Shown here: positions 47,888 to 57,571 of the stretch, piece by piece | Numbering within the stretch: the first letter of the stretch is position 1 | How the letters are laid out: every line of letters starts with the position of its first letter | Source of the DNA: Hyphomicrobium sp. | Lineage (GTDB): Bacteria; Pseudomonadota; Alphaproteobacteria; Rhizobiales; Hyphomicrobiaceae | Direction of reading: 5' to 3' | Length of the DNA stretch: 64,000 nt | Assembly (NCBI GenBank): GCA_017512425.1 | Contig: JAFWGI010000005.1 | Coordinates: 248,001 to 312,000 of the forward strand | Made by a program: the position numbers and the translations under genes | Notes under the pieces: generated by a model | What the model was told of the DNA's origin: nothing | What the model saw: only the letters and a program-made list of their open reading frames with translations | Databases searched by the model: none

Positions 47888-47916
47888 GGCCCCCCGCTTT
47901 CATGGCCCCCCGCTTT
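47885..47916 (-). repeat. Exact 16-bp tandem duplication at the murI start
   Basis: The unit CATGGCCCCCCGCTTT occurs twice head to tail at 47885-47900 and 47901-47916. On the minus strand each copy reads AAAGCGGGGGGCC followed by ATG, so the ribosome-binding region and start codon are duplicated. The upstream ATG (47903) is out of frame with murI by one base. Confidence 0.95.
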
Positions 47917-48004
47917 TCATAGGTCGAGTGTTTGCGACGGCCGAACGGCGTCGTCAACGGGGTCGCGCGAGGCTCGAAAAAGACGATCCGTGAAAGCGGC
48001 AGCT

Positions 48005-48874
48005 TTATTCCGCCGCTTCCGACGGTGAGGCTCCCGACGCCTTACCTTCGGCGTCGATCTCTTTGAGGTTCTGGAGCGTCGGCATCGACACGGTATTGTA
48101 ACCGCAGTCGACGAAGTGGACTTCGCCTGTGACCGCGCCTGACATCGGCGACAATAAATAGAGCGCCGAGCCGCCGACATCATCGAGCGTCGGGGTCTTC
48201 TTCAGCGGCGAGTTTTCGCGCTGGAAGTTGAAGATCACGCGTGCGTCCGACACGCCAGCACCCGACAACGTGCGCATTGGACCGGCCGACAGCGCGTTGA
48301 CGCGAATACCCTGCGGACCGAGGTCGGCAGCGAGATAACGGACGGAAGCTTCTAGCGCCGCTTTGGCAACGCCCATGACGTTGTACGACGGTACCCACCG
48401 CGTGGCGCCGCCATACGACAACGTAATCATCGAGCCGCCGTTCGGCATCAATTCGGCTGCGCGCTTGGCAATTTCGGTGAACGAGAAGCACGAGATAACC
48501 ATCGAGTTGATGAAGTTCTCGCGCGTGGTATCGGCGTAGCGGCCACCCAGTTCCTTCGGGTCCGAGTAGGCAAGCGCGTGGACGACGAAATCGAGGCCGC
48601 CCCACTCTTCCTTGATGCGCGCGAAGACATTGTCGACGCTCGGCAGATCGAGGACGTTGCATTCTTCGATGATCTTCGAACCGAGCGACTGCGCCAACGG
48701 CAATGCGCGGCGGCCAAACGCTCCACCCTGATACGTGAATGCCAGTTCTGCGCCCTGGCCTGCGAGAATGCGAGCAATACCCCACGCGATCGAGCGGTCA
48801 TTGGCGACGCCCATCACGAGGCCGCGCTTACCCGCCAGTAGCGGACCGGGCTTTGTGAGGTCGAAGTCAGTCAT
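48005..48874 (-). CDS. fabI: Enoyl-[acyl-carrier-protein] reductase (NADH) FabI
   Basis: 289 residues from ATG 48874, with GAGG upstream; the frame is open to 48949. SDR fold with the FabI-type nucleotide motif GLVMGVANDRSIAWGIA, and the catalytic Tyr-x6-Lys as YNVMGVAKAALEASVRY. Substrate loop SAGPMRTLSGAGV. Reduces enoyl-ACP in the last step of fatty-acid elongation and is the usual triclosan/isoniazid-type target class. Third gene of the fabA-fabB-fabI block. Confidence 0.96.
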   Translation of the reverse strand: MTDFDLTKPGPLLAGKRGLVMGVANDRSIAWGIARILAGQGAELAFTYQGGAFGRRALPLAQSLGSKIIEECNVLDLPSVDNVFARIKEEWGGLDFVVHALAYSDPKELGGRYADTTRENFINSMVISCFSFTEIAKRAAELMPNGGSMITLSYGGATRWVPSYNVMGVAKAALEASVRYLAADLGPQGIRVNALSAGPMRTLSGAGVSDARVIFNFQRENSPLKKTPTLDDVGGSALYLLSPMSGAVTGEVHFVDCGYNTVSMPTLQNLKEIDAEGKASGASPSEAAE

Positions 48875-49023
48875 TGGGAGCCTCTTTTTGTCACCAAAAT
48901 TTCGTCCGTGAACTTGAAACCAACCGGCCCCAGGCTTGTAAAGTCGCATTACTCAGGCACCGTCTGTCGTTACGCAAAACCTGAAACCGCCGAACGGGCG
49001 CTATCAGTCAGTCGTTTAATCCA

Positions 49024-50256
49024 TTAGGCATCGTGGCGGCGGAACACCAATGTCGCATTCGTGCCGCCGAAACCGAAGCTGTTCGACATCACACAGTTAA
49101 GCTCAGCGTTGTCGATCCGCTGTCTCACGATCGGCATGTCTGCAAATGCCGGGTCGATTTCCTCGATGTTTGCGCTTTCGCAAATAAAACCATTATTCAT
49201 CATCAACAGCGAGAAGATCGCTTCCTGGACGCCGATGGCGCCGAGCGAGTGGCCGGTTAACGATTTCGTCGCAGCAATAGCCGGCATTTCGCCGCCGAAC
49301 ACCTTACGAATAGCGTCGATTTCCTTGGCGTCGCCGACCGGCGTGCCGGTGCCGTGCGGGTTGATGTAATCGATCTTCGGCACACCTTTGCCGTCAAGGC
49401 CTTTGAGCGCGAGCTGCATGCAGCGCGCTGCGCCTTCGCCGGATGGTGCGACCATGTCGTAACCATCCGACGTCGCACCGTAGCCAGCGATCTCGCCGTA
49501 GATTTTGGCCCCGCGCGCTTTCGCGTGTTCGAGTTCTTCCAGAACGACGACTCCGGCACCGCCCGCGATCACGAAACCGTCGCGGTTCTTATCGTAGGCG
49601 CGGCTAGCCTTCTGCGGTGTCGCGTTGAAGCCGGTCGACATGGCGCCCATCGCGTCGAAGAGGTTCGACAACGTCCAGTCGAGTTCTTCGCAGCCGCCGG
49701 CAAACATAACGTCCTGCTTGCCCCATTGGATCAGTTCGGCGGCGTTGCCGATGCAGTGTGCGCTCGTCGCGCATGCAGACGAGATCGAATAGTTCACGCC
49801 CTTGATCTGAAACGCGGTTGCGAGTGCCGCCGATGGCCCCGAACACATTGCCTTGGGTACTTCAAATGGGCCGATCTTTTTTGGACCGCCGGACTTGATC
49901 GTCGTCTCCGCCGCTTCAACGATCGCGCGAGTCGATGGTCCACCAGAACCGAGGATGACGCCGGTGCGCTCGTTGACGACGTCGCCAGCCTCTAAGCCTG
50001 CATCGCGGATCGCCTGATCCATTGCGATCCAGTTCCAGGCGACGCCGGGATTCATGAAACGCTTTGGCTTGCGCGGAACGATCGATTCCCACTCGATCGC
50101 CGGCTCGCCGTGAACTTGGCATTTGAAGCCGAGTTCAGCGTACTTTTCAGCGCGCGAGATGCCCGATTTGGCTTCGCGCAACGAGGCGACGACTTCCTGC
50201 GTATTGTTTCCAATCGAAGAAACAATGCCCATGCCGGTGACGACAACGCGCCTCAT
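49024..50256 (-). CDS. fabB: 3-oxoacyl-[acyl-carrier-protein] synthase I (FabB)
   Basis: 410 residues from ATG 50256 ([16 protein letters not shown]). Catalytic Cys162 in [14 protein letters not shown], then His in [14 protein letters not shown] and in [10 protein letters not shown], with the C-terminal [14 protein letters not shown]. The [10 protein letters not shown] and ALAT context and the coupling to fabA identify it as FabB (unsaturated-fatty-acid branch) rather than FabF. Condenses cis-3-decenoyl-ACP and saturated primers. 65 bases after fabA. Confidence 0.95.
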   Translation of the reverse strand: MRRVVVTGMGIVSSIGNNTQEVVASLREAKSGISRAEKYAELGFKCQVHGEPAIEWESIVPRKPKRFMNPGVAWNWIAMDQAIRDAGLEAGDVVNERTGVILGSGGPSTRAIVEAAETTIKSGGPKKIGPFEVPKAMCSGPSAALATAFQIKGVNYSISSACATSAHCIGNAAELIQWGKQDVMFAGGCEELDWTLSNLFDAMGAMSTGFNATPQKASRAYDKNRDGFVIAGGAGVVVLEELEHAKARGAKIYGEIAGYGATSDGYDMVAPSGEGAARCMQLALKGLDGKGVPKIDYINPHGTGTPVGDAKEIDAIRKVFGGEMPAIAATKSLTGHSLGAIGVQEAIFSLLMMNNGFICESANIEEIDPAFADMPIVRQRIDNAELNCVMSNSFGFGGTNATLVFRRHDA

Positions 50257-50321
50257 GCGCTTCCGGTCCCTTATGCTGGCGGCTCGCACAAGATGCGCGA
50301 AGCGGCGTCAAATGAGTTTGA

Positions 50322-50843
50322 TCAGGCTTCCGACGACTTCAGAAGGACGCGCAGATCTTTGGCGGTGTAGATCACTTCGCCATCGGCTTTCAAAATGCCA
50401 TCGGCTTCGGCAAGCTTCAACTTGCGGGCGATGACGCGCTTGATGTCGATGACGTATTCGAGATTTTTGACGTCCGGCGTAACTTCGCGCGTAAACTTGA
50501 CTTCGCCCACACCCGACGCGCGGCCTTGGCCCGTCAGACCGAGCCAGCCGAGATAGAATCCGGTCAGCTGCCAGAGCGCATCAAGACCGAGGCATCCTGG
50601 CATAACGGGATCGCCTTGGAAGTGACAATCGAAAAACCAATTCAGCCGCTCGTTGCCGGCGACCTTCAATTCTGCGACCACGAGGCCTTTGCCGTGCGCG
50701 CCGCCGGTCTCCGAAATCTGGCTGATCCGGTCGAACATCAGCATTGGTGGCAGCGGCAACTGGGCGTTGCCCGGGCCGAAGAGCTCGCCGCGGCCACAAG
50801 TCAGCAGGTCGTTGAAATCATAGCTTGAACGGCGTTCCGCCAT
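50322..50843 (-). CDS. fabA: 3-hydroxydecanoyl-[acyl-carrier-protein] dehydratase/isomerase (FabA)
   Basis: 173 residues. Active-site His74 in [15 protein letters not shown] and Asp88 in CLGLDALWQ are both present; start [19 protein letters not shown] is typical. It dehydrates 3-hydroxydecanoyl-ACP and isomerises trans-2 to cis-3, the entry to unsaturated fatty acids. First gene of the minus-strand fabA-fabB-fabI cluster. It diverges from irr across 305 bases, an arrangement conserved in Rhizobiales. Confidence 0.97.
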   Translation of the reverse strand: MAERRSSYDFNDLLTCGRGELFGPGNAQLPLPPMLMFDRISQISETGGAHGKGLVVAELKVAGNERLNWFFDCHFQGDPVMPGCLGLDALWQLTGFYLGWLGLTGQGRASGVGEVKFTREVTPDVKNLEYVIDIKRVIARKLKLAEADGILKADGEVIYTAKDLRVLLKSSEA

Positions 50844-51148
50844 TTTGGCCCTCGCAAAGTGACTTTCATACCATTCTGCCGGTTTGCCGCCAGGCGGCCG
50901 AAGGGTCCTTAAAGGTGGGGGCTAGGTATCACAGACACTAGGCCAGCGAAAGCCGCGTGAGCCGGAAGCGGCGTTATCACTGTGCGTGAAAATCGCGCGG
51001 AAACGAGGGATAAGGCGCCGTTGCGGGCGGTAGCGGCGCAGGTTATGGTGGTCGTACCCGTCTTGTCGCAGGCAGTGTGAATTGCCTGTGCGCTGCGGTT
51101 CCGTGTTTCGACTGAATTTCTGACATTAGCCGAGTGAATCCCCCCACG
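50844..51148. promoter_or_regulatory. fabA-irr divergent intergenic region
   Basis: 305 bases with no gene. It must hold divergent promoters for fabA and irr. I searched for an ICE-type palindrome (TTTAGAA-N3-TTCTAAA) here and did not see one, so direct Irr autocontrol is not evident. Short inverted pieces are present but none is convincing. Confidence 0.4.
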
Positions 51149-51598
51149 ATGACGACCGAGACAGACAACGACGGACATTCAAGCCTGGAGCATGCGACGC
51201 GCGCGCCGGTTGCCGACATCATCAAAACGTCGGGACTTCGCCCAACGCGCCAACGCCTTGCGCTCGGTGGTCTTTTGTTCGGCGGCGCGGATCGTCACGT
51301 CACGGCGGAGCAGCTGCACGCGGAAGTGGTGGCGCTCGGTGAACACGTTTCACTCGCGACGGTCTATAATACCTTGCACCAGTTCTGCCGTGCCGGTCTC
51401 GTGCGCGAACTCGCGATCGATGGGTCGAAGGCGTACTTCGATACAAACACGTCGAACCACAATCACTTCCTGCTCGAAGAGAGCGGCCAGCTTATGGACA
51501 TTCCGGGCGACAGCATCGAAGTGGCGGGCGTTCCAACACCGCCCGAAGGCATGGAGATCACGCATATCGACGTGATCGTGCGCCTCGCGAAAAAATAG
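51149..51598 (+). CDS. irr: Iron response regulator Irr (Fur family)
   Basis: 149 residues from ATG 51149; GTG 51134 is in frame but adds only five residues. Winged helix: ADIIKTSGLRPTRQRLALGG, HVSLATVYNTLHQFCRAGLV. The metal/heme region is SNHNHFLLEESGQLMDIPGD, the Irr-type His cluster replacing the Fur HHDHxxC motif. There is no N-terminal heme regulatory CP motif of the Bradyrhizobium kind. Irr binds ICE boxes when iron is low and heme is scarce. One ICE-like site in this window precedes nfu (21691). Adjacent fabA-fabB confirms the assignment. Confidence 0.94.
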   Translation: MTTETDNDGHSSLEHATRAPVADIIKTSGLRPTRQRLALGGLLFGGADRHVTAEQLHAEVVALGEHVSLATVYNTLHQFCRAGLVRELAIDGSKAYFDTNTSNHNHFLLEESGQLMDIPGDSIEVAGVPTPPEGMEITHIDVIVRLAKK

Positions 51599-51608
51599 CT
51601 GCAGCTAG

Positions 51609-52169
51609 CTATTTGATCGTCTCGCCGTCGTAGACGCCCCAGAGCTTTTTCTGCTCGACGTAACCTCTGTATTGTTCAATCGAGACGCGACACCAGCGGC
51701 CGTCGCAGCTGCTGAGATTTGCGATGACGCCGGCCTCGACGTTGGCGACGATGTTGGCGCTGGCGCTATCGCTTGCGTAAACCGGTACGATCGGCGGCGC
51801 CTTGCTGGCTTTGCGTTCCCACGGCAGGACCAGCGCGGTGCGGCGACCTGATAAAAACGCCTGCAAAACCCATCCTTCTGCGCCATCGGCGTCGCGCACT
51901 TGCCGCCAGCCTTCGAACTCCTTGATGACTTCGAGCGGTAGGCCGGCCCGGCGGTAGACCCATCCGGTCGGATAATCCGTGCCCGGGCCGTTTCGCATAT
52001 TCACGCGGTCCGATTTCAAACTGACGAAGCGCGGGATCGGCAATCCGCTGCCGGCGGGTACCGCCGTATCGCCGGATGGCTGCGCCGCGGCGAGGTTAGA
52101 GGCGCCCGCCAACAGACACGCAAGCCCCGCGCAGATGGCGGCGCGTTTCAGGTGACCCGTGTTCGTCAT
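51609..52169 (-). CDS. Exported SH3-domain protein
   Basis: 186 residues from ATG 52169, chosen because it opens a normal signal peptide (KRAAICAGLACLLAGASNLAAA); ATG 52202 and GTG 52220 are in frame. Mature part: a bacterial SH3 motif, SLKSDRVNMRNGPGTDYPTGWVYRR split as DRVNMRNGPGTDYPTGWVYR, then GWRQVRDADGAEGWV. A second, more divergent SH3-like unit follows (VPVYASDSASANIVANVEAG, RWCRVSIEQYRGYVEQ). Probably binds peptidoglycan or envelope proteins. Convergent with irr, ten bases apart. Confidence 0.87.
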   Translation of the reverse strand: MTNTGHLKRAAICAGLACLLAGASNLAAAQPSGDTAVPAGSGLPIPRFVSLKSDRVNMRNGPGTDYPTGWVYRRAGLPLEVIKEFEGWRQVRDADGAEGWVLQAFLSGRRTALVLPWERKASKAPPIVPVYASDSASANIVANVEAGVIANLSSCDGRWCRVSIEQYRGYVEQKKLWGVYDGETIK

Positions 52170-52370
52170 GCGTGTCCGGTGCACTTTGTGCTGGATTTTC
52201 ATGCTTCGATTGATCGGCACCTAGAACCGCGCCTCGAGAATTGGTCTTTTGGACGCTGAGTGTAAACAGCACTTTGTCATTGCAAGGGCCATCTGTTAGA
52301 CACGGGGCGATCTTCTCAAAACTCGCGCAGGCGAGCCCCGAATTCGGGCTAAACCCGTTACGGAATCAAA

Positions 52371-53369
52371 ATGCCGACCACTCCTAAAAAGCCCCTAGTC
52401 ATCGTCACGCGCAAGCTTCCTGACGTTGTTGAAACGCGGATGTGCGAACTTTTCGAAACGCGCCTCAACGACGATGACAAGCCGATGTCGCAGGCGCAAT
52501 TGATTGCCGCCGTCAAAACCGCCGATGTGCTCGTGCCGACCGTCACCGATAAAATCGACCGGGCTGTGCTGACACAGGCCGGACCGCAATTGCGGTTGAT
52601 CGCCAACTTCGGCACGGGCGTCGACAACGTTGATCTTGATACGGCCCGCAACCGCGGCATTCTCGTCACCAACACGCCGGGTGTTCTGACGGAAGATACC
52701 GCCGACATGACGATGGCGCTGATCCTCGCCGTGCCACGCCGTGTGGCGGAAGGTGCCGCGTATATGCGCGACCCCACCAACAAATGGACCGGATGGTCGC
52801 CGACGTGGATGCTCGGTCATCGCATTTACGGCAAGCGTCTCGGCATCGTCGGCATGGGCCGCATTGGCCAGGCCGTTGCGCGCCGCGCCAAGGCATTCGG
52901 TTTGCAGATTCACTACCACAATCGCCGCCGCGTCTCGTCCGCTGTCGAGCAGGAGCTTGAGGCAACATACTGGGAAAGCCTCGACCAGATGCTGACCCGC
53001 GTCGATATCGTGTCGGTCAACTGCCCGCACACACCTGCGACGTATCACTTGCTTTCGGCACGGCGGCTCAAACTGTTGAAGCCATCGGCCTACGTCGTCA
53101 ACACCGCACGCGGTGAAGTGATCGACGAAAATGAGCTGGCGCGTCTGTTGGAAGCGGGCGCAATCGCTGGCGCTGGTCTCGACGTGTTCGAGCATGAGCC
53201 GGCCGTCAATCCGCGACTGCTCGCGTCGGATCGCGTTGTTGCCCTGCCGCACATGAGTTCTGCGACAATCGAAGGCCGCATCGACATGGGCGAGAAGGTG
53301 ATCATCAATATCAAAGCATTCGCTGACGGCCATGCGCCGCCCGACCGCGTTCATCCGGCAATGCTGTAA
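52371..53369 (+). CDS. D-2-hydroxyacid dehydrogenase (glyoxylate/hydroxypyruvate reductase type)
   Basis: 332 residues. NAD-binding LGIVGMGRIGQAVARRAKAF, substrate-domain IANFGTGVDNVDLDTARNRG. The catalytic Arg-Glu-His triad region is seen as NTARGEVIDENEL (Arg), LDVFEHEP (Glu) and LPHMSSATIEGR (His). Such enzymes reduce glyoxylate or hydroxypyruvate. In methylotrophic Hyphomicrobium the hydroxypyruvate reductase of the serine cycle is in this superfamily, but the substrate cannot be decided here and no serine-cycle genes are adjacent. Ends in a strong terminator. Confidence 0.92.
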   Translation: MPTTPKKPLVIVTRKLPDVVETRMCELFETRLNDDDKPMSQAQLIAAVKTADVLVPTVTDKIDRAVLTQAGPQLRLIANFGTGVDNVDLDTARNRGILVTNTPGVLTEDTADMTMALILAVPRRVAEGAAYMRDPTNKWTGWSPTWMLGHRIYGKRLGIVGMGRIGQAVARRAKAFGLQIHYHNRRRVSSAVEQELEATYWESLDQMLTRVDIVSVNCPHTPATYHLLSARRLKLLKPSAYVVNTARGEVIDENELARLLEAGAIAGAGLDVFEHEPAVNPRLLASDRVVALPHMSSATIEGRIDMGEKVIINIKAFADGHAPPDRVHPAML

Positions 53370-53376
53370 CCCAATG

Positions 53377-53407
53377 AAGGCCAGTCGAGAGACTGGCCTT
53401 TTTCTTT
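53377..53407 (+). terminator. Rho-independent terminator of the dehydrogenase
   Basis: Perfect 10-bp stem AAGGCCAGTC/GACTGGCCTT with GAGA loop, followed by TTTCTTT. Confidence 0.95.
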
Positions 53408-53423
53408 CCAGGATCATCACGAC

Positions 53424-53484
53424 AAAAATCGCCGCGCCGGCGTCATTGCCATCCTTCCTGGTTGATGGCTGGCACCGGCGCGGC
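53424..53484 (-). terminator. Large hairpin/terminator downstream of moeB
   Basis: 10-bp perfect arms GCCGCGCCGG/CCGGCGCGGC (53431-53440 with 53475-53484) enclose an inner GCCATC/GATGGC stem. On the minus strand it runs into GATTTTTGTC, so it should end the cysK-moeB transcript. Confidence 0.75.
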
Positions 53485-53569
53485 GGCTGGAAAAACAATC
53501 GCGGTCAATATGAGTTTGTTGTCGCGTGAAACACCGCTCGGGTTCAGTTTCGCGCGGAACAGCTGAGCA

Positions 53570-54406
53570 TTATTCGGCTGCGCACGCCGGATTGGCCGTT
53601 GCGCTGTGACTGCTGAGATCTTTTAGTGTCGCGTTCGTGCCGGTCAGCGGGTTCTGCTCATCCCAGCTGATCTCGATCGTATCGAAACGGCTCGCCAACG
53701 CGTCGTAAATCAGCAGACGCCCGGCGAGACTGTCGCCAATTCCGAGAATTTCTTTGACCGTCTCGGTCGCCTGCAATGTGCCGATGACGCCGGCGACAGG
53801 ACCGAGGACGCCGACCTCCGAGCAGTTCGCAACGAGGCCAGCAGGCGGCGCTTCCGGAAAAAGGCACCGGAGCGTTGGATACGGTGCGCCGTCAGCACGC
53901 GTTTCGTGCGGTTTGAAAATCGAAACGTAGCCGTCGAGCGCGCCAAGCGCCGCATAGGCGAGCGGCTTCTTTGCGAAGTAGCACGCGTCTGAGACGAGGT
54001 AGCGCGTCGCGAAGTTATCCGAGCCGTCGGCCACGATATCGAAGCGCGATATGATCTCAATCGCATTGCTCGCGGTCAGCCGCTCGGGGAACGTTTCAAT
54101 CGTAACGTGCGGATTGATCTGCCTGATCGTCTCGGCCGCGCTCTGGACTTTCAAATGACCGGCCGCCGCCGTCGTATGCACGACCTGGCGCTGCAGATTG
54201 TCGATCGACACCGTATCGTTGTCGATGATGCCCAACGTGCCGACGCCAGCCGCCGCAAGATACAAAAGAACCGGTGAACCAAGGCCGCCTGCGCCAATCA
54301 CGAGCACGCGCGCGGCCTTGAGTTTCTGCTGACCGGGGGCGCCGACGTCGCGCAGAACCAGATGACGCTTGTAGCGCTCCGCTTCGTCTACCGTCAGTTT
54401 CGCCAT
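53570..54406 (-). CDS. moeB: Molybdopterin-synthase adenylyltransferase-like protein (MoeB/ThiF family)
   Basis: 278 residues. ThiF/MoeB/HesA E1-like fold: YKRHLVLRDVGAPGQQKLKAARV, ATP-binding VIGAGGLGSPVLLYLAAAG, DNDTVSIDNLQRQ and DIVADGSDNFATRYLVSDAC. The Cys of NCSEVGVLGPVAGVIG is present. The four zinc Cys of E. coli MoeB (two CxxC) are not: one Cys remains in LRCLFPEAP and no C-terminal pair is seen. It adenylates the C-terminus of a small sulfur carrier (MoaD, ThiS or CysO). Placement directly behind cysK (19 bases) suggests sulfur transfer or cysteine biosynthesis as an alternative to molybdopterin. The symbol reflects family only. Confidence 0.82.
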   Translation of the reverse strand: MAKLTVDEAERYKRHLVLRDVGAPGQQKLKAARVLVIGAGGLGSPVLLYLAAAGVGTLGIIDNDTVSIDNLQRQVVHTTAAAGHLKVQSAAETIRQINPHVTIETFPERLTASNAIEIISRFDIVADGSDNFATRYLVSDACYFAKKPLAYAALGALDGYVSIFKPHETRADGAPYPTLRCLFPEAPPAGLVANCSEVGVLGPVAGVIGTLQATETVKEILGIGDSLAGRLLIYDALASRFDTIEISWDEQNPLTGTNATLKDLSSHSATANPACAAE

Positions 54407-54425
54407 CCCGGTCGCGCCTTTGCGC

Positions 54426-55424
54426 TCAGCTTCGTGCTTGTGGGTCGAGGAACAGTTCGCTCGAATAATAGCGCTCGGCCGACGATGGCGCGAACGTTAC
54501 AATGGTCTTGCCCGCCATCTCAGGCTTCTGTGCCACCGTCAAAGCGGCGGCAACGTTGGCGCCGGTCGAGATGCCGCCCGGAATGCCTTCAACGCGCGCC
54601 ACCATGCGCGACGTTTCAAACGCCATATCGCTTGGCACGGTGATGACTTCATCGATCAGGTCGCGTTGCAACACGTCCGGGATAAAGCCGGCCCCGATGC
54701 CCTGGATTTTGTGCGGGCCGCGTTGCTGACCAGAGAGGATCGCACTTGTCGATGGTTCCACGGCGAAGATTTTGATACCAGGAATGCGCTTCTTCAGGAC
54801 GCGGCCGCAGCCCGTCAGAGTGCCACCGGTGCCGACGCCGATAACCAGCGCATCAACTTTGCCGCCGGTATCGTTGTAGATTTCTTCTGCCGTCGTCAGT
54901 TCGTGAACGAGCGGATTGGCGGGGTTTTCAAACTGGCCTGGAATGACAGCATCAGGCAGCGTTTTCGCCAATTCTTCGGCCCGCGCGACGGCGGCCGGCA
55001 TGCCGCCCGGTCCAGGCGTCAGTTCGAGTTCAGCGCCGAGATGCGCCAGAATTTTACGGCGCTCGATCGACATCGTTTCCGGCATGACGAGGATCAAGCG
55101 GTAACCGCGCGTTGCGGCCACGAATGCGAGACCGATGCCCGTGTTGCCGGATGTCGGCTCAATCAAAACGCTCTTGCCTGGCGTGATCTTGCCTTGGGCT
55201 TCGAGCGTGTCGATCATCGAGACGCCGATGCGATCTTTGACCGACGACAGCGGATTGAAGAACTCGAGCTTCAACAAAATATCGGCCGAGACGTTGGCCG
55301 CTTTCGTAACCTTGCCCAAGCGTACGAGCGGCGTATGGCCGATGGTCTCGGCGATGCTGTCGTACACGCGGCCTCGACCCCAGGATTTTGTCGCGGCAAG
55401 TGTTTTGATCGTCTGGCTCGTCAT
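54426..55424 (-). CDS. cysK: Cysteine synthase A (O-acetylserine sulfhydrylase)
   Basis: 332 residues. PLP lysine K63 in NPLSSVKDRIGVSM, substrate loop EPTSGNTGIGLAFVAA, PLP phosphate loop GVGTGGTLTGCGRVL and C-terminal PSSAERYYSSELF. Replaces the acetate of O-acetylserine with sulfide to give cysteine. Precedes the moeB-like gene with a 19-base gap, so the two are probably co-transcribed leftward. Confidence 0.96.
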   Translation of the reverse strand: MTSQTIKTLAATKSWGRGRVYDSIAETIGHTPLVRLGKVTKAANVSADILLKLEFFNPLSSVKDRIGVSMIDTLEAQGKITPGKSVLIEPTSGNTGIGLAFVAATRGYRLILVMPETMSIERRKILAHLGAELELTPGPGGMPAAVARAEELAKTLPDAVIPGQFENPANPLVHELTTAEEIYNDTGGKVDALVIGVGTGGTLTGCGRVLKKRIPGIKIFAVEPSTSAILSGQQRGPHKIQGIGAGFIPDVLQRDLIDEVITVPSDMAFETSRMVARVEGIPGGISTGANVAAALTVAQKPEMAGKTIVTFAPSSAERYYSSELFLDPQARS

Positions 55425-55519
55425 GTTCGGTTCCGATTGTTTGGGCTAAGCGTCGCCGCCGTTGTGGCAGGTTCGCAGTGCGTGCTCAAGTGCGATGCAG
55501 CGAAAAAACGCTACTGTTG

Positions 55520-56140
55520 TCAGCGTTTTGACGCCGTTGTTCGCTTTGGTTTTCGTGCCCTTTGAGTGACCGTTTTCGCGTTCTTGCGGTTTGACGCAAC
55601 GGCCGTTCTTTTCGGCACGCTGCGCTTGGTTTTGCGTGCTGATTTGGGTTCCGGTTTGGCGACTTTTGTTGCCGCGACCCCCGTCGAGCCAAAGCCGCCC
55701 GCGCCGCGTTGCGTTTCTGTCAGAAAAGCGGACTCGACGATCTTCGCCCGCATAACAGGCATCAGCACGAGTTGCGCAATTCGGTCTCCGCGCTGGATTG
55801 CGAATGGCTGATCGCCGTGGTTGATCAAGATGACGGACACCTCGCCGCGATAGTCGGCGTCGATCGTGCCGGGGCTGTTCAATACGGTCACGCCGAACTT
55901 TACGGCGAGGCCAGATCTGGGGCGAACCTGTGCTTCCATGCCAGACGGCAGCTCAAACACGAGCCCCGTCGGAACGAGCGCGCGGCCGCCACGCTTCAAG
56001 ATCACCGGCGCGTCTGCGGCGACAGCGGCGAGCAAATCCATGCCGGCCGCATCCGAGGTTTGATAGGCCGGCAGCGGCAAGCCTTCAGCATGCTGCAAGC
56101 GGCGGATTTTTACGGCGGCAGGAGACGATTTTTCCTTCAT
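55520..56140 (-). CDS. dut: dUTPase with a basic C-terminal extension
   Basis: 206 residues. The five dUTPase motifs are present: [39 protein letters not shown] and [10 protein letters not shown]. The usual enzyme ends just after motif five (about residue 154). Here about 50 further residues follow, dominated by Lys, Arg, Ala and Thr ([20 protein letters not shown]), a nucleic-acid-binding-like tail. Hydrolyses dUTP to dUMP. It overlaps coaBC by four bases (ATGA), so it is translationally coupled, the usual coaBC-dut order. Confidence 0.96.
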   Translation of the reverse strand: MKEKSSPAAVKIRRLQHAEGLPLPAYQTSDAAGMDLLAAVAADAPVILKRGGRALVPTGLVFELPSGMEAQVRPRSGLAVKFGVTVLNSPGTIDADYRGEVSVILINHGDQPFAIQRGDRIAQLVLMPVMRAKIVESAFLTETQRGAGGFGSTGVAATKVAKPEPKSARKTKRSVPKRTAVASNRKNAKTVTQRARKPKRTTASKR

Positions 56141-57378
56141 TCTGCGGCTGCCGATTTTTGCGCTAATTGCGCGGCGATCCGCGCCATCAAGCGATCCGCG
56201 ACGTCGGCTTTCGTCATTTCAGGCCAACTCTCGACGCCATCGCGCGTGACGATGTGAACCGTATTTCGCTCGCCGCCCATGATGCCTGTTTCCGGTGAGA
56301 CGTCGTTGGCGATGATCCAATCGCAGCCTTTTGATTTCAATTTCTTCTGGGCGTGCGCAACCACTGTCTCGGTTTCGGCGGCAAAGCCGATGACAAGTTC
56401 TGGGCGGCCTTTTACGCGCTGACCGATCGTTTTGAGGATGTCCGCATTCTCGATGAGTTTCAGTGCGGGCGGCTCATTGCCAGCCGACTTCTTCAACTTT
56501 TCCGCGCGTGGCTTTGCGGCGCGCCAATCTGCGACGGCAGCAGCGAAAATAGCGATATCTGCGGGCAGCGCTTGCGTCACCGCTTCCAGCATCTCAGCAG
56601 CCGTGACGACCCGGATTATTTTAACGCCATGCGGATCGGCGAGCGTTACCGGGCCTGAAATCAACGTGACGTCCGCGCCGAGCTTTTGAGCGGCGATCGC
56701 TAATGCATAACCTTGTTTGCCCGACGATCGGTTTGCGAGGTAGCGCACGGGATCGATAGGCTCATGCGTCGGGCCGCTTGTGATCAAGACGTGGCGTCCG
56801 TGAAGCGGCTGCGCGGCTGAAATCCGCTGCGGCGTAATAATGCTTTCTATTTTTGCAACAAGCTCCGGCACTTCAACGAGGCGTCCCGTGCCGGCTTCAC
56901 CGCGCTCTGCCATTTCGCCGACAGCGGGGCCAATGAATTCGATCCCGTCGGCTTTCAGTTGCGCGACATTGCGTTGCGTCGCCTTGTTTGACCACATGCG
57001 CGGGTTCATTGCGGGCGCAACGAGCACGGGTTTATCCGTCGCGAGCAGGACCGAAGTCGCCAGGTCGTTCGCCAGGCCATTGGCCATTTTCGCGATAAGA
57101 TCCGCCGTCGCGGGCGCGACGACGATCAAATCGCAGTCGCGTGCCAAACGGATGTGCCCGATCTCGCGCTCGTCATCGAGATTGAAGAGATCGGTGAAAA
57201 CGCGCTCGTTCGAAATCGCGCCGACTGCTAGCGGCGTCACAAACTGTTCGGCCGATTTCGTCATGACGGTACGCACGGTGCAGCCGCGCTCGCGCAGCCG
57301 GCGGATCAGGTCGAGGCTTTTGTAAGCCGCGATGCCGCCGCTGATAATCAGAAGAATGCGCTGTTTACTTTGTACCAC
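56137..57378 (-). CDS. coaBC: Bifunctional phosphopantothenoylcysteine decarboxylase/synthetase (CoaBC)
   Basis: 413 residues. N-terminal flavoprotein decarboxylase CoaC ([40 protein letters not shown], active loop [20 protein letters not shown]). C-terminal synthetase CoaB ([35 protein letters not shown], and the late [17 protein letters not shown]). Catalyses two steps from phosphopantothenate to phosphopantetheine in CoA synthesis. First gene of coaBC-dut. The other neighbour is a divergent copper-chaperone-like gene. Confidence 0.97.
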   Translation of the reverse strand: MVQSKQRILLIISGGIAAYKSLDLIRRLRERGCTVRTVMTKSAEQFVTPLAVGAISNERVFTDLFNLDDEREIGHIRLARDCDLIVVAPATADLIAKMANGLANDLATSVLLATDKPVLVAPAMNPRMWSNKATQRNVAQLKADGIEFIGPAVGEMAERGEAGTGRLVEVPELVAKIESIITPQRISAAQPLHGRHVLITSGPTHEPIDPVRYLANRSSGKQGYALAIAAQKLGADVTLISGPVTLADPHGVKIIRVVTAAEMLEAVTQALPADIAIFAAAVADWRAAKPRAEKLKKSAGNEPPALKLIENADILKTIGQRVKGRPELVIGFAAETETVVAHAQKKLKSKGCDWIIANDVSPETGIMGGERNTVHIVTRDGVESWPEMTKADVADRLMARIAAQLAQKSAAAE

Positions 57379-57571
57379 GGCACTGCCTTGCGACTGTCAA
57401 CTCGCGGGAAGTTTAGCACATCTCGGGCCAGACGCAGTTAAACGCACGAACCAACTAGAACGTTAACAATTGGCTTGCGTGCCGGCCGGCGCTCCGATGC
57501 CACAGGCCTGTTTCAGCCTCAATCGGCCTATATGCCGACCGGAAGCCGTACGCAAAATGGGAAAAAGAGCG

